From assembly GCA_025765615.1 (NCBI GenBank), contig JAIVFJ010000182.1, forward strand, positions 1 to 64,000: a stretch of DNA of 64,000 nucleotides, given 5' to 3'. Origin of the DNA: Zopfochytrium polystomum (lineage: Eukaryota > Chytridiomycota > Chytridiomycetes > Chytridiales > Chytridiaceae). The position numbers and the translations under genes were made by a program. Shown here in pieces: positions 34,650 through 46,107 of the stretch; positions within the stretch are counted from its first letter, which is position 1, and the number at the start of each line of letters is the position of its first letter. The notes beneath the pieces are model-generated. The model was not told the DNA's origin, made no database searches, and worked only from the letters and a program-made list of their open reading frames with translations.

Positions 34650-35106
34650 GCTATTACCAAAGTCTGATTCCTGAGACCACCATGTTGAAGTTGCAGTGTA
34701 GAAGGCAACGTTGTGAGTGGAGGCAGTGTTGCAAGAAGGTGGAAGGGTCGAGGAACCAAGGCTTGAATCGAGGCTTGAATCGAGAACTTGTACAAGGGAG
34801 CGATAATAGCAAGCAACCAAGGGCAAGTGGGTAAAGAGAGCTAGTTTTAGACAGGGACTGGCAAATTGGAGTGAGAGTGCCTTTTTGTCTATAAGAAAAC
34901 TCTGCCCAATTTGAACTCCTGCAGGGAGGTTGACCAGTTTTTCCTGTTTTGCCCATCTGATCAAGTTGCAAACTGCGGAGGTGTTGTAAACACCTTCCCA
35001 CAGAGGGATGGTGATTTGAAATATTCAGAGCTTTCAATCAACCAGGTCTGTCCAGAGTTCTGTGTACAGTGACCAGTCTTCCCACATGTTAGCAAAACTC
35101 CAAATA
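34650..35106. other. Unassigned DNA in the left arm
   Basis: Non-coding by inspection. It contains a short tandem GGCTTGAATCGA duplication near 34765. Confidence 0.35.
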
Positions 35107-35414
35107 TGTTATGAATCACCCTCTGGAAACCTCTGGAACCTTCTAGAACATTCCTTCATGGAACCGTGTGGAACCCTCTGGAACCTTCTTTGCTTTCCTG
35201 ACTTGTCTTGTTGTCATTGGTATCATTGGTATCATTGTATTACTAATTGCTCTTTCTGGAACTTTCTTTGAGTCTTGACAAGGAAGACTCTCAAAAGGTA
35301 TAAAAGGGGGATGGGGGACCTGTCCCATCCCTCATGTGAATAATTGTTTCCAATACAATCATCATTCCTCTCAGTTCCTTGTCTGCCTTGTCCTGTCCTG
35401 CCATGTTACTGACA
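35107..35414 (+). mobile_element. Solo LTR, family LTR2 (chromovirus LTR), left arm
   Basis: 308 bp, TGTTATGAATCACC to TTACTGACA, with TATA box GGTATAAAAGGGGG near 35297. It matches the 3' LTR at 62094-62355, which directly follows a chromodomain polyprotein, so it belongs to that element. The flanks AAATA and AAGTA are a possible mutated 5-bp target duplication within an LTR1 copy. Confidence 0.7.
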
Positions 35415-35671
35415 AAGTATTAAGTGGAACGGAAACCCAGTGTCAACAGTTTTCCTCCTCCTCTGCTCAAGCAGATAATTTAGGAGAGGTTTTTACCCTG
35501 TGTTGGTCACCCTTGCCTAGCAACTATTATAGCATGCGTATCATCATCATGTATCAATAATTCATAACAGAGTTTTTCTTTTTCTCTCCAAGTTGGTGAG
35601 AAGGACCAACAAACACACATCTCCACTTCATTCACTCCTTCCACTCACTCACTCAGAGTAGACTGTTTACA
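35415..35671 (-). mobile_element. LTR1 fragment interrupted by LTR2 (left arm)
   Basis: The reverse complement begins TGTAAACAGTCTACTCTGAG and continues through the LTR1 body to the point where LTR2 starts. The remaining LTR1 side is badly diverged. Confidence 0.6.
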
Positions 35672-35771
35672 CCACAGAGGAAAGATGATTTGAAATCATT
35701 CAGGGGCATTTCAAATCAACCAGTACCTGGTTCAACATTGGTTCAAACAACAGTCAGCTGACCTGGAGCTG

Positions 35772-36380
35772 CTGTGAACCCATTGAGTGTGATTCTACTC
35801 GATTGTCCTCGCCAGCGAAGCGTAGGAAAGCACAGCTGGAATCACCGCCGTCTTCACCTAACTCTTATTTTTGGATTCAGATTAGGCCTTTTGGCTTGCC
35901 TGACTTAGTGTAAGTCGCATCAGCGGCAGCGACGAGGCTGCCATTGGCATAGGAAGCTGGCTTCCTAGGCTCAAATCTCAACACACCTGCAGTATAAAAG
36001 AGGGCGCCCCAGCAGCTCCAGAGAGAAGCATCATCCCAGATCCTGATCACATGTGCCTGCTCTCTCTCTCCACACTCAAGTGCAACAAACAAAAACCATT
36101 ATTGCTATTTGAGTCACCATACCCTCTACCTTGACCTGCAAAGCTCTTCAAGTTCTACCTCAGGTTGATACCTCATTCGTGTAGCGCACTTCACTCTTAC
36201 AAGCAAAGGGTGTTCTGCACTCTAAACAAGACCAATCTTTCTGAGAGCTTGACCTCTCCATCTAGTCTGGCAACAAAGGGTGCTTTGCTCTTAACACTCA
36301 CACTCTAAACAAGCTTTCTCACTCAACGCTGACTCAAGTCTGTTGGTGCCTTTCGACACATCAAGTGCAATCACCAACAC
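35772..36380 (+). mobile_element. LTR-like promoter segment with TATA box (left arm)
   Basis: GTATAAAAGAGG near 35993 is followed by a C/T-rich leader. The segment has the build of a U3-R-U5 region but no termini could be fixed. No gene frame is credible. Confidence 0.3.
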
Positions 36381-36883
36381 ACGCCCGCCTAATTTATTGA
36401 TTTATTTTTGGCACTTGTACATACATGCACAAGTTAAGGGGGTTAGCTTGTGAATTTTCTCTCTCTCTCTGTTTTTGGGCCATTTCTATTTTACCTTTTT
36501 TTTCTTCAATCTGATTTCTGTCCTTTGGCATCAATACAGAGTCCCTACAAATCCATCTGGCTCACAAGGTGAAGGTAGTGAGAGGTGGTACACACCCAGG
36601 TGAGTGCATGGTCCCTTTGTGGGCTCCTCTTAAGGGCCACTGGTGGGAATGCAGCTGGCTCCACCACCGACTGTGTGACACTGCTGGCTCTGTGTTGGAG
36701 TGAGGATCATGGGCATTCACCCGCCCTGGAGGTGACGGTGGTGGCATCGTTGTCCCAGCAAGTGTGTTGGTGGCTGTGCTCTGCGCAGCCCCTGACACCT
36801 GAGAGTTCGATCTACAAGTGCCTGCCTCAGTCCTATTGCTGTGAGAGTGAGATGTGTGAGTACAAGTGCAATGCCATAAAGCC
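36381..36883 (-). repeat. Dispersed repeat B (left arm)
   Basis: Recurs at 48678-49180 as its arm partner and, more diverged, at 60403-60948. The shared block includes CTCACACATCTCACTCTCAC and AACTCTCAGGTGTCAGGGGC in the right-arm orientation. Non-coding. Confidence 0.65.
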
Positions 36884-37162
36884 CGTTGTGAGGACGACAG
36901 GCTGTCGAGCCTGTGACCTCAAATAAATTAAGTGTATACCCACTTTTTAACTGGTAATTGTGAGGATCACCACCCCGTCTCGACCTGCGTTTTGCTGGCA
37001 AAACGTGACTAGGCTTGGATTCCTACTCTCTTATTATTTATTGGGTTTCCATACGGCCTCTGACTGGCTCCGTATGTCTGCCTCTGAGCTCTACTATTAT
37101 TATTTATTATTGGCCATGTTGCAGACAGAAAGACTTAGTCTTGAATCTAACTGCTGATACAA

Positions 37163-37236
37163 GGCTCCCTTGCTCAGTGGTTAGAGCGCTCCCTTCAATT
37201 GGGAAGGTGCCAAGCTCGAGACATGCTAGTTGACAG
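37163..37236 (+). repeat. tRNA-like head of a probable SINE (left arm)
   Basis: TTGCTCAGTGGTTAGAGC fits a pol III A box. GCTCGAGAC, about 40 bases on, approximates a B box. The anticodon-like loop is TTCAATT, with only three firm stem pairs. The T-arm is broken, so it is not a functional tRNA. Downstream DNA (to about 37400) is tRNA-unrelated body. Confidence 0.4.
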
Positions 37237-38366
37237 ACTGGGCAGAATTGCAAAGTCCTACTATGCCTGGCCAATGGCCCCTCACTTTTGGAAATGACTT
37301 AGGACTGAAACACTTCTGCGGGAGAAGTGCTAAGCCCAGATGGACAGAGTTAACAAAATGATGGCAAAGCTAACAAGCTCTACCACCTGCTACCATGATG
37401 TAATACCTCATAAAAGGGGTATGAGATCACAGGGTTTTTCTTTATCTTTTCATTGGTGATTTTTACTTATTTTTCCAATTAGTAATTTATCCTGTTTTTC
37501 CTGTTTTTCCTGTTTTCTCTTTTATTTATTCCTTGTTGTCTCTGTCTGTGTCTTTCCTTTCTTGTGTGGCTGAGAGTGACTGTCTTCTTATCTGCACCAA
37601 TCATTTCTTGCCAGCCCTCTCCACTCTGTTTGCCAAGAAATGCCCCATGATTCTCTGATGAGTGAAAAACAGTTTGTGGTTAATGTGTGGTTTTATTTTG
37701 TTCTTTATTTTTCTTTTGATTGCTTGTGTGTTTTTCTATCTCCCTGTTGTCCGCCCATGCATGAAAACTGATGAGACTTTGTTGCCCCACCCTTTTTTTA
37801 TTCTTTATTTTTTCCCTTTTTTATTCTCAGTATTTTATATTATTATTTCCTTTTGCTATTTTCAGCCTCACTCTTTGCACTTGTCAAATTGCCAGAAACA
37901 TTTCCTTTTTTATTCTCCTTTGTTCTCCAGGTGCTGTTGTTGCTGATGTTGTTGTTGCCGCTGATGTGCTCGCAATCTCCTGCGTTGTTTGCACGATCTG
38001 CTTAGATGCAAGACAGCGGATAGTATTAAAGAAAAAAACTCTCTAAAGTAAGATTGATTGTTGAAACCATTCCCCCCCCCTTTTTTTTTTTCTTTACCCC
38101 TGATACATTCATTGCGAGCTCAAATATTCGCAGTGGGATGCTAATTTTACGTATCCGCCAAAAATTGGGATTTGGATTTTGCTGCGATGGATTGGATTCT
38201 GCATATTTCTATACTATTTGACATGCAAATTTTGGACAATCTCTCCTTGACCAGAGAAATCTTTCTGTTTTATTATCTTCAAACAAACTGTCTTTGATAA
38301 AATGAGTTTGCCCACGGAAACAAATACAGAGACACAGAACATCAAAAAGACAGAGCCTTTTTCTGA
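37237..38366. other. Inner boundary of left arm and 3' side of the NLR gene
   Basis: Arm identity fades after about 37575. From 37600 to 38050 the DNA is T-rich with no gene. 38051-38366 is the downstream side of the minus-strand NLR. Confidence 0.4.
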
Positions 38367-41300
38367 TCAAACTTTTACGACAGAACAAAAGCCTTCACCA
38401 AGAGTGAAAGCAGCTTGACTTGAGAGGAGCTGAGAGTCACCACGTAACTCAGGCGGAAGCCAGCTACTAACTTTTGCAGCATCAAAGATGAACCAAGCTC
38501 CATTTTTTATCGCAGATTTACTCTGTAGCGGCTCTCCTGTCCAAATTGCACCACAATTGTGTGACAGGCTTGGAGCAGCGACATCATCACTGAATGCAGA
38601 AAACGCCTCCAGCTCATGCAACTTCTGGCCAGTCGAAGCATTCCAAATCCTGACTGTCTTGTCCCAACTTCTAGACACAACAGATTGCCCATCAGGACTG
38701 AATGTTGCAGATACGACAAAATCAGTGTGTCCCTCCAGCTTATGCAACTCCTGGCCAGTGGCAGCATTCCAAATCCTCACTGTCTTGTCAGGACTTCCAG
38801 ACACAACAAACTGCCCATCAGGACTGAATGCTGCAGAGGAGACAATATCAGAGTGTCCCTCCAGCTTATGCAGCTCCTGGCCAGTGGAAGCATTCCAAAT
38901 CCTGACTGTCATGTCGTCACTTCCAGACACAACAAACTGCCCATCAGGACTGAATGCTGCAGAGGAGACAATATCAGAGTGTCCCTCCAGCTTATGCAGC
39001 TCCTGGCCAGTGGAAGCATTCCAAATCCTCACTGTCATGTCGTCACTTCCAGACACAACAAACTGCCCATCAGGACTGAATGCTGCAGAGTAGACATAAC
39101 TAAAGTGTCCCTCCAGCGTATGCAGCTCCTAGCCAGTGGAAGCATTCCAAATCCTGACTGTCGTGTCCTGACTTCCAGACACAACAAACTGCCCATCAGG
39201 GCTGAATGCTGCAGAGTAGACACAACTAGAGTGTCCCTCCAGCTTATGCAGCTCCTGGCCAGTGGAAGCATTCCAAATCCTCACTGTCTTGTCATCACTT
39301 CCAGACACAACAAACTGCCCATCAGGACTGAATGCTGCAGAGTTGACAATATCAGAGTGTCCCTCCAGCTTATGCAGCTCCTGGCCAGTGGAAGCATTCC
39401 AAATCCTGACTCTCTTGTCTTTACTTCCAGACACAACAAACAGCCCGTCAGGACTGAATGCTGCAGACATGACACCTCTAGAGTGTCCCTCCAGCTTATG
39501 CAGCTCCTGGCCAGTGGAAGCATTCCAAATCCTCACTGTCATGCCGTCACTTCCAGACACAACAAACTGCCCATCAGGACTGAATGCTGCAGAGTTGACA
39601 ATATCAGAGTGTCCCTCCAGCTTATGCAGCTCCTGGCCAGTGGAAGCATTCCAAATCCTGACTGTCTCGTCCCAACTTCCAGACACAACAAACTGCCCAT
39701 AAGGACTGAATGCTGCAGACATGACACTACCAGAGTGTCCCTCCAGCTTATGCAGCTCCTGGCCAGTGGAAGCATTCCAAATCCTCACTGTGTTGTCTTT
39801 ACTTCCAGACACAACAAACTGCCCATCAGGACTGAATGCTGCAGGCATGACACCTCCAGAGTGTCCCTCCAGAATAATTAAACAGGAAGGCCAAGATTTT
39901 GGTTGCCCTTTTACAACTTTAGGGCATGACACGCTTCCAGGCACTTTCTCAACAAATATTTTGAAAAATTCGGAGTTACTTGGAGAGAAGGGTACAGCTG
40001 TGAAGTAAACTTGCAACGCAGATGCCTTCAGTGGAATGAAAACTTTTGCACAATCCTTCTTACGTCTTCCATTAGGGTGTGCAATTGTTTCTTTTCAGGA
40101 ATAGTGACCAGACTCTGGAGCTTGGTCATGGCTGGAATCACCAAATTAAGTGAATCAATCAAACTGCATGCTTCAAGGTAATGATGTCCGTGTTGCACAA
40201 GAAGTGCTTCTAATTCAGCCAACAATGTCTCGTCAATCTGAAGTAATTTGCTGATGGAAGTCACAGACACAGGGGCAACACCCTCGACTGAACCTTCCTT
40301 CAACTCAGCACTCAGTTGGGCCTCATGTTTTTCCCAGTTCTTCCTCTTGAAGGAGCTGGAAATGGACTTGGTATCTTTGGCCTTTGTGCCGTGTATGGGA
40401 GAGGTTGTGTCTGTAGGTTTCTTCAAGTTCTCCTCCTTGTAATAGGTCTGGCATGTAGTTTCCACTGAGGAATCAAAGCAATGCTCCCAGAAGTGAAGCA
40501 CTGCATATTTGACATGCTCAGGGACTCCCTTCTCCACTTTCTCATCAAAATCAGGGATCTCAGAGTGGAAATCAGAGAATGGCAGGTCACACATATTAAA
40601 TTTCAGATTTCTGTTCATTGCACTGATGCATACCATTGCAAGCTCAGAGTGGTTTCTTTTCAGGTCAATGTGAACAGACAGCTTGCATCTTTCTGGATTT
40701 GTCAGGTAGTCCTTGACAGACTTGTGGAAAATCCTTATCTTCTTGGTGGAACCATCAAGCACAAGGATGGGATCAAGCATGCAGATGCATCTCATCACAC
40801 TTTCAGGTTCCTCCTTGTCCAGCAGAGATACAACTGCGACAGCAGTCAGAGGTTCATAGGCAAGAACAATGATGGACAGCACAGCAGGAAGAAGAGTTTC
40901 CAAATGACTCCCTCTGATAGATTGGAGGATGCCATTGAATATTCTGTCATACATCGAGTCAATGCTGCCATCCATCTTGTCACCGTCAGGAAGGTCTTTA
41001 ATTTGCTCAAGAGTGATTTCTTCAGTCTCTAATTTCCGCAAATAAGTGCAAGCAGTCACAAGCCAGACAAATATTCCAGCAGAATTTGACACCAGAATCC
41101 CAGATCCCTCATCAACAACATATTGCTCAGCATTTGAAGACCTGAGGAAATCTCTTGTGAACTCAATCTGGTCTTGAGTGTTCTCCTCTGCCGTTGGCTC
41201 AATCTCCTCAAATGGAATCTTCTCAAAGGCTTTCACAATATCGACTTCAGGGCATCCAGTCACCAGCATCTTCACATTCTCAGGAAGCAGCCTGTTCAGC

Positions 41301-42576
41301 TCCTGAAATACTGAAAGAATCTCATCCCTCTTCCCAATAACACTGCATTCATCACGGGCATCGACAACCAGTGCCACCAGTGTATCCAGCTTTCTGGCAG
41401 CAACGACCTTCTCCAATGGCTGAACAAGCAAAACTTTCATCATCTCAAATACCGATTTGGACAGAATATCTGGATTGTCTTGCTTGACTTGAAGCAGAAT
41501 CTCTCCAAATTGATAACTGAGCTTTGCAAGACCAAACACCAAAGTCCGGACCAGGTTGCGTGCACTGCTGCGACGCTCGTCATCATGCTTGCAGAAGAAT
41601 AGGCCCCCCAGCATGCCCTGGGCTTGCAGCTCCCTGGACACAATGGCAGCCATTACAGATTTGCCAACACCAGCAACACCTTTCAACCACATCACCCTGT
41701 TGGGGTTGGCTGCTGCAGGATCATCTGGAGACAAGAACTGAAAAACTTTCTTCAACAGCCACTGCCTTGATCCAGGAACGACATCCTTCAGGAGAGTCTC
41801 CCTCTCAATATCCATCATGTCAGAGAGGGGAGTCAACCATTTCTCCAATTCGGCCAAGCTGGATCTGGAAAGTGAAATATCTGGACTGGGGATTGGAGTC
41901 TTCAAATCAGCCTTGCGGCGGCTGTACACTTCTCTGGCTTCAGTCACAATTCTGTGAAGGTTCGTAGGATGATCAATGTCAGGTGAAGAAAGAGAAATTG
42001 GGAGGAGTGTTTACACTTACTTCATCACATCGCTCTCTGGATTAACCTTTGGCCGACTGAGGTCTAGAATCATCTTGACTGTTTGAGACACAGATTGGAG
42101 GCCAGGACTCAGAGGGTGAGCGTGAGGGAGATCAGGAAACTTTGTGACATCAAAGCTGCTGAAGTCCACCAAGACCTGTGCCGTCTTGCCATTCTCCACC
42201 ATATTGGTTGTGACAGCAGCAGTAGCTGCAGAAGTGGTTCCAGTGGCACTGGAGTTAACAGCACCAACCACCTTCACAATTGTGAGAACAAATAGAAGAT
42301 GCAACAAAGAAAGAAGCGCAGGGAATTCACAAAGGTGCTTACTTTCCACTTGAAATTCTGAGAAAGCAGACTGGGTAGATCATCGTCCTCATCAAGGACA
42401 ATTGCATCGTTTGTGGCGGAGTCCACATACACCAACTCTATGGCAAAAGAGATCTGGAATTTGGCACATACAAGCTGATGCAGGCCACAAAAGTCAGTGG
42501 CTGCCGGAATGCGGACCTTCCTTCCAAGGCCATCATGCACAAAGGTCACAGTCCATGCAGTGGCTTGGCTGGCCAT
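38367..42576 (-). CDS. NLR-type receptor: PB1 - NACHT - WD40, with frameshift and nonsense codon
   Basis: Exons 42576-42343, 42271-42021 and 41951-38367 join with clean GTAAGC/GTAAGT donors. Residues 1-78 look like a PB1 domain (basic GRKVRI strand; acidic loop YVDSATNDAIVLDEDDDLP). A Ser/Thr-rich linker leads to NACHT: Walker A GVAGVGKS (about 254-261) and Walker B LVALVVDARDEC (about 354-365). The usual NACHT-WD40 bridge VYFTAVPFSPSNS follows, then ten LEGH-type WD units of 42 residues and a degenerate eleventh. Units are almost identical, as in fungal NWD incompatibility genes, where WD arrays sense ligand and NACHT oligomerises on NTP binding. Two lesions are seen: one missing T in the TTTT run near 40040 (frame change before the WD array) and CAG to TAG at 39131-39129 between WD units 6 and 7. 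It may be a pseudogene or a null allele. The role in defence or allorecognition is inference from family. Confidence 0.75.
38580..39875 (-). repeat. WD40-coding tandem repeats, 126-bp units
   Basis: Ten units in exact 126-bp spacing plus a degenerate one. Only a few codons vary, mainly those after LEGH and around the SGS-DxTV strand. The high identity keeps the antisense strand open for hundreds of codons. Confidence 0.9.
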
Positions 42577-42878
42577 TATTCTCTGAAGCGTACTCTGTGA
42601 TAAGGTTCTGCAAAGAGGACTTGAGTGTTAGATTTGGGAGGGTAAACTGATGCTTGAAGTGGGGAGAGTGTAGGGGAGGCTCAGGAATTTGGGAGTAGAG
42701 CGCTTATTAAGTGGATTCATTGGTCAACTTGTCCTGTGATCCGTGCAAAAAGATGGTCAAGAAAATGGAGATGGAGACTAGATACTCAGTGGGTGGAGAC
42801 TGTTGAGGCGTTTGGATGGTTACAAATACGTGACAACAAAGAAGTGGTCGAAAATTTCATCAGTCAATCAGTCAATCG

Positions 42879-42926
<48 letters not shown>

Positions 42927-43774
42927 TTCCCAGGTATACCACGTGAATCGTCGATCATACAGTTGCGAAATCTCGACACTTTTGAAGATGGGATTATGGG
43001 GGAGTGCTGGGATGAGGAGGGGTGAAGCGGTGCGATCCACTGGTCAGCCACTTCGTATCTAAGCAGCGAATAGAGGTGAGTAACTCACTCGTCATTTGTG
43101 TCCCGGAACATCTATTTGATCGAGCGATGGGGTCTGTTTGTCCGATCCAGCATCGCCAACCCCACACAACGTGGCTGGCGGGCCGAGTCTGTGACGGGGC
43201 AGGTCATGATTCGGGAAGGATGCGATCCAGCGTCGCCCGATCCATCTGAGCCTCCATGTGTCCAGAACGTCGGTGGTGGTGGCAGCTATCCTCCAAAGGG
43301 TGGGGGAAGGGGGGGAAGGTAGGGTGCGCAAGGGCTGGGCGAGCGTCGCCCGATGATGCCTGGCTCCTCTCACCTTGTCGATGAAAATTTTCCCTTTTTT
43401 TCTTTTCCTTTTCTTATTTTTTTTTTTCCTTTCCTCTTTAACCCTTTTTTTTTTTTTTCCGGGTTGGGAGTTTTCCGTTGCGTTGCAGCCCGCACTTGAG
43501 CGAACAGCTTTATTTATCAAATCAAGAGCACGCACGTTCATGTACATGTTTGTGCGGGAAGCTTGTTTTGTTTTCTTTCGTTCGTACACATTTTATTGTA
43601 GTACTGCACATGACAAACACATAATTCTGATGAGGGGTAGAGCCAAGAGGGGTCGTGGAAGGAACAAGAACTTGCATACCGGGCCTTACGGAAAAAAAGA
43701 AAAGAAAAAAAAACAAGTCGATTTCAATTAAAGCTTTACCCTGTGCCCGGTGCACCAACACTATTAACCTTACT
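42577..43774. other. NLR upstream region with a C48 tract
   Basis: The tract 42879-42926 is 48 uninterrupted C (plus strand), about 300 bases before the NLR start codon. The rest is non-coding, with T-rich DNA at 43380-43460 downstream of the convergent side of the ABC remnant. Confidence 0.6.
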
Positions 43775-45055
43775 TCACTCCTCCTTGACGCGATATCCCT
43801 TCCTCGGGGCGTCCCTCAGCGCCTCAAAGTTCTCCTTACCCGTCGCCTCCGCCATGCTCCGAAACACTCCGCCGACCCCCTCGGCGTCTTTGGGTTTATC
43901 CAGCAGCGCGGCTGGCGCGTCAAACTCGGCGACGCGCCCGCCGTCCAGCACGAGCACGCGGTCAAAGCCCGCCACAGTGTGGAGCCGGTGCGCGACGGAG
44001 ACGACCGTGGCGTCCGCAAAGTGCGCGCGGATCGCCGCCTGCAGCTGCGCGTCGGCTGCCGCGTCGACGGAGGCCGTCGCTTCGTCGAGGAAGAGGAGTT
44101 TGGACTTTTTGAGGCTGTGGGGTGGGCGGGGTTTCGGGTTGGAAGTGTTTTGAACGTCAGACAGACTTGAAATGAAATAGCCCAACGGCAAGGGGATGGC
44201 GGACAGAGTTCACAGAACCACCCGCCCAGCTCCCCACTTACATTGCCCGAAACAAGCACATCAGGTGCCTCTGCCCGACCGACAGGTTGCTCCCGCCCTC
44301 CTCGACCATCGCATCCAGCTTCCCCGGCATCTCCGCCACGGCGTCCTTCAACCCTGCGGCGTCGAGCGCGGCCCAGATCTCGGCGTCCGTGCAGCGCTCC
44401 TCGATGTCGAGGTTGAAGCGGACCGTGCCGGCGAACAGGATGGGCTCCTGCGTGATGATCTGCAGCCGCGAGCGCAGCGTCGCGAGGCCCAACTCGGTCG
44501 TCGGGCGGCCGTCGATGGAGATGACGCCTGAGGTCGGCTCCGTCAGGCGGAAGACTGCCGAGAGGAGCGTCGACTTGCCCGATCCCGTGCGGCCGACGAC
44601 GCCAATCTGTGATAAAGTAGTAGTAAGGGTAAGGAGACGAGGATCACGAGAGATGTGAGGGTCTGTGGGGAAGAAAGGGTGTGTGCAATGTGTGTGCGTG
44701 GAAGGGGACGTGATGGGTCGGGCAGTGGGGGTTCTGTCACCTTTTCGCCAGCCCGTACACTGATCGAAATATTCTTGAGGACGGCGTGGTCGGGGCGACT
44801 TGGGTACCGCACCTCAAGGCCCGACAAGACCATTTCACCTGCAGAGGGCCATGCCTTGTCTGGGTCCGTTGGAAGCGCTCTCGCAGCCTCGTTTGGGATC
44901 TCGGTGCAGTAATACTCGAGGCATTCAGTCTCTGATGTGGGCGTTGAGCGGCGAACGGTAGTTTGATTCGAGTCGGCGGAGTTCCCGTTTGGTGGTTCTG
45001 TAGAAGAGGCCGATGACGTGGTAAACACCCATGATGGGAACGATGATTGCTATTC
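43775..45055 (-). pseudogene. ABCC (MRP)-type ABC transporter, C-terminal remnant
   Basis: Three exon-like blocks (about 45055-44741, 44606-44242, 44114-43775) with good GT-AG joins encode the end of TMD2 and all of NBD2. TMD2 end: FYRTTKRELRRLESNYRSPL. NBD2: Walker A GRTGSGKS, Q-loop region QIITQEPILFAGTVR, signature LSVGQRH, Walker B LLFLDEATASVD, H-loop VAHRL. This is the ABCC signature set. Between RSPLNAHIRD and CLEYYC roughly 130 residues of TMD2 normally found are missing, and a stop lies at the join. Nothing of NBD1 or TMD1 is present upstream. It is therefore a 5'-truncated, internally deleted copy, although the NBD2 exons themselves look undamaged and recently functional. Confidence 0.8.
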
Positions 45056-45448
45056 AGCCCATGAGTGAGCCTAGCCAGAGTGGGTCATCAAGGATTAGGA
45101 GGCACCCAGTGTCATCCAGTTGTCCCGACACTATGGTAAGCGGCAGTTGTAAATTGTCTGTCATTGCTTTTACACCATGGGGACAATGCCGACGATGGTA
45201 ACTCAACATGAAGTGGGTAGTTCTGCAGCTCCTGTCTTAATTGCGCTCTGATTGTTTATGATGATCGGATCGGTGCTTAGATTGGCGTCCCCCACTCCTC
45301 CACTCACTTCCTATAAATACCTGTGATCGGTTGTGCATCAACAGAGGTGGACAGCAAGCCTTGGGACAGACAGGGAGACAGGCACGAAATTTTCGGAGAA
45401 GTTGGGTTCTGTGGCATCGAAAAATTTTCGCAGTGGGACTAGGTTTGA
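45056..45448. other. Unassigned loop DNA
   Basis: No gene recognised. CTATAAATACCTG near 45312 is TATA-like and may belong to the element that follows. Confidence 0.3.
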
Positions 45449-46035
45449 TTGATGGATCATCATCAAAATGGGATCGTTGTGGGGTGTAATGCGGTCATCG
45501 CCATGGGCCGTAGCAAAGTGAAGTTGTCAGGAAATCGAGCAAAGTCATTCAATCAGGATTTAAACAATTTAACACATGTAGACACGGGACGAGCTCGTGG
45601 CAATCGACATTGCGAGTGCAAGGCGTTGCTGAAACCAACTAAGCAAACCAGGCATGTAGGAAGTGTCAATAAGTCGGGGTTCGTTCTGGGCCGGCGTCCT
45701 TAAACGACTCGGGCTTATGAACAAAAGGTGGTTATGAGAAAAGAAAATCATCCAGGACAGATGTGAAGACAGGAATGTCGACAACAAGCCGTGAAAAGCG
45801 TCATCCTATAGCGGGAATCGGCCTGGAAACCTGTTGATTGAAATCGTTACAGCTGGCCAAGATTGGCTTGTTGAATGTCCAAAAAAGATGATTCCAACGA
45901 AACCTTAGTGGACATGCATAAATAGCTGGCAAAAGTCAACATGGATGTCCAATGTTTTTTTCCACAAGGGTAAAGAGAAAAGTGAGTCAGGCAAATGATT
46001 TTGACAGATGATGAGAAAGTTAGATTTGGTTTCAT
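45449..46035 (+). pseudogene. Possible Tc1/mariner-type transposase remnant
   Basis: The frame from 45449 contains MGRSKVKLSG and RAKSFNQDL, then KSGFVLGRRP, the order seen in Tc1/mariner N-termini (HTH entry and GRPR-like hook). Near 46000 a second frame reads ILTDDEKVRFG, similar to the SDEKRF block before the second catalytic Asp. Stops and frame changes separate the parts. The assignment rests on short motifs and is tentative. Confidence 0.3.
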
Positions 46036-46107
46036 GCAATGAGCAAAAAGGTCCAGGATTCATGGCATTGGTGGAGAAGACAACAACGGAGAACAGTTAA
46101 GGAATCC

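Larger units (their letters stand above)
25501..37575 (+). repeat. Giant inverted repeat, left arm
   Basis: About 12.07 kb, matching the reverse complement of 47985-60053 throughout. Paired positions sum to 85,554-85,561 along the whole arm. Differences noted are mostly one-base homopolymer changes plus a few substitutions (for example near 30650). The left arm continues into unduplicated coding sequence at 25501, so it is the parental side. Confidence 0.93.

Noticed and set aside
38616..39881. 421-codon open frame on the plus strand across the WD40 region
   Set aside because: It is the antisense shadow of near-identical 126-bp WD40 units; a repeated unit open once is open in all copies. Its translation is a monotonous 42-residue repeat with no known fold.
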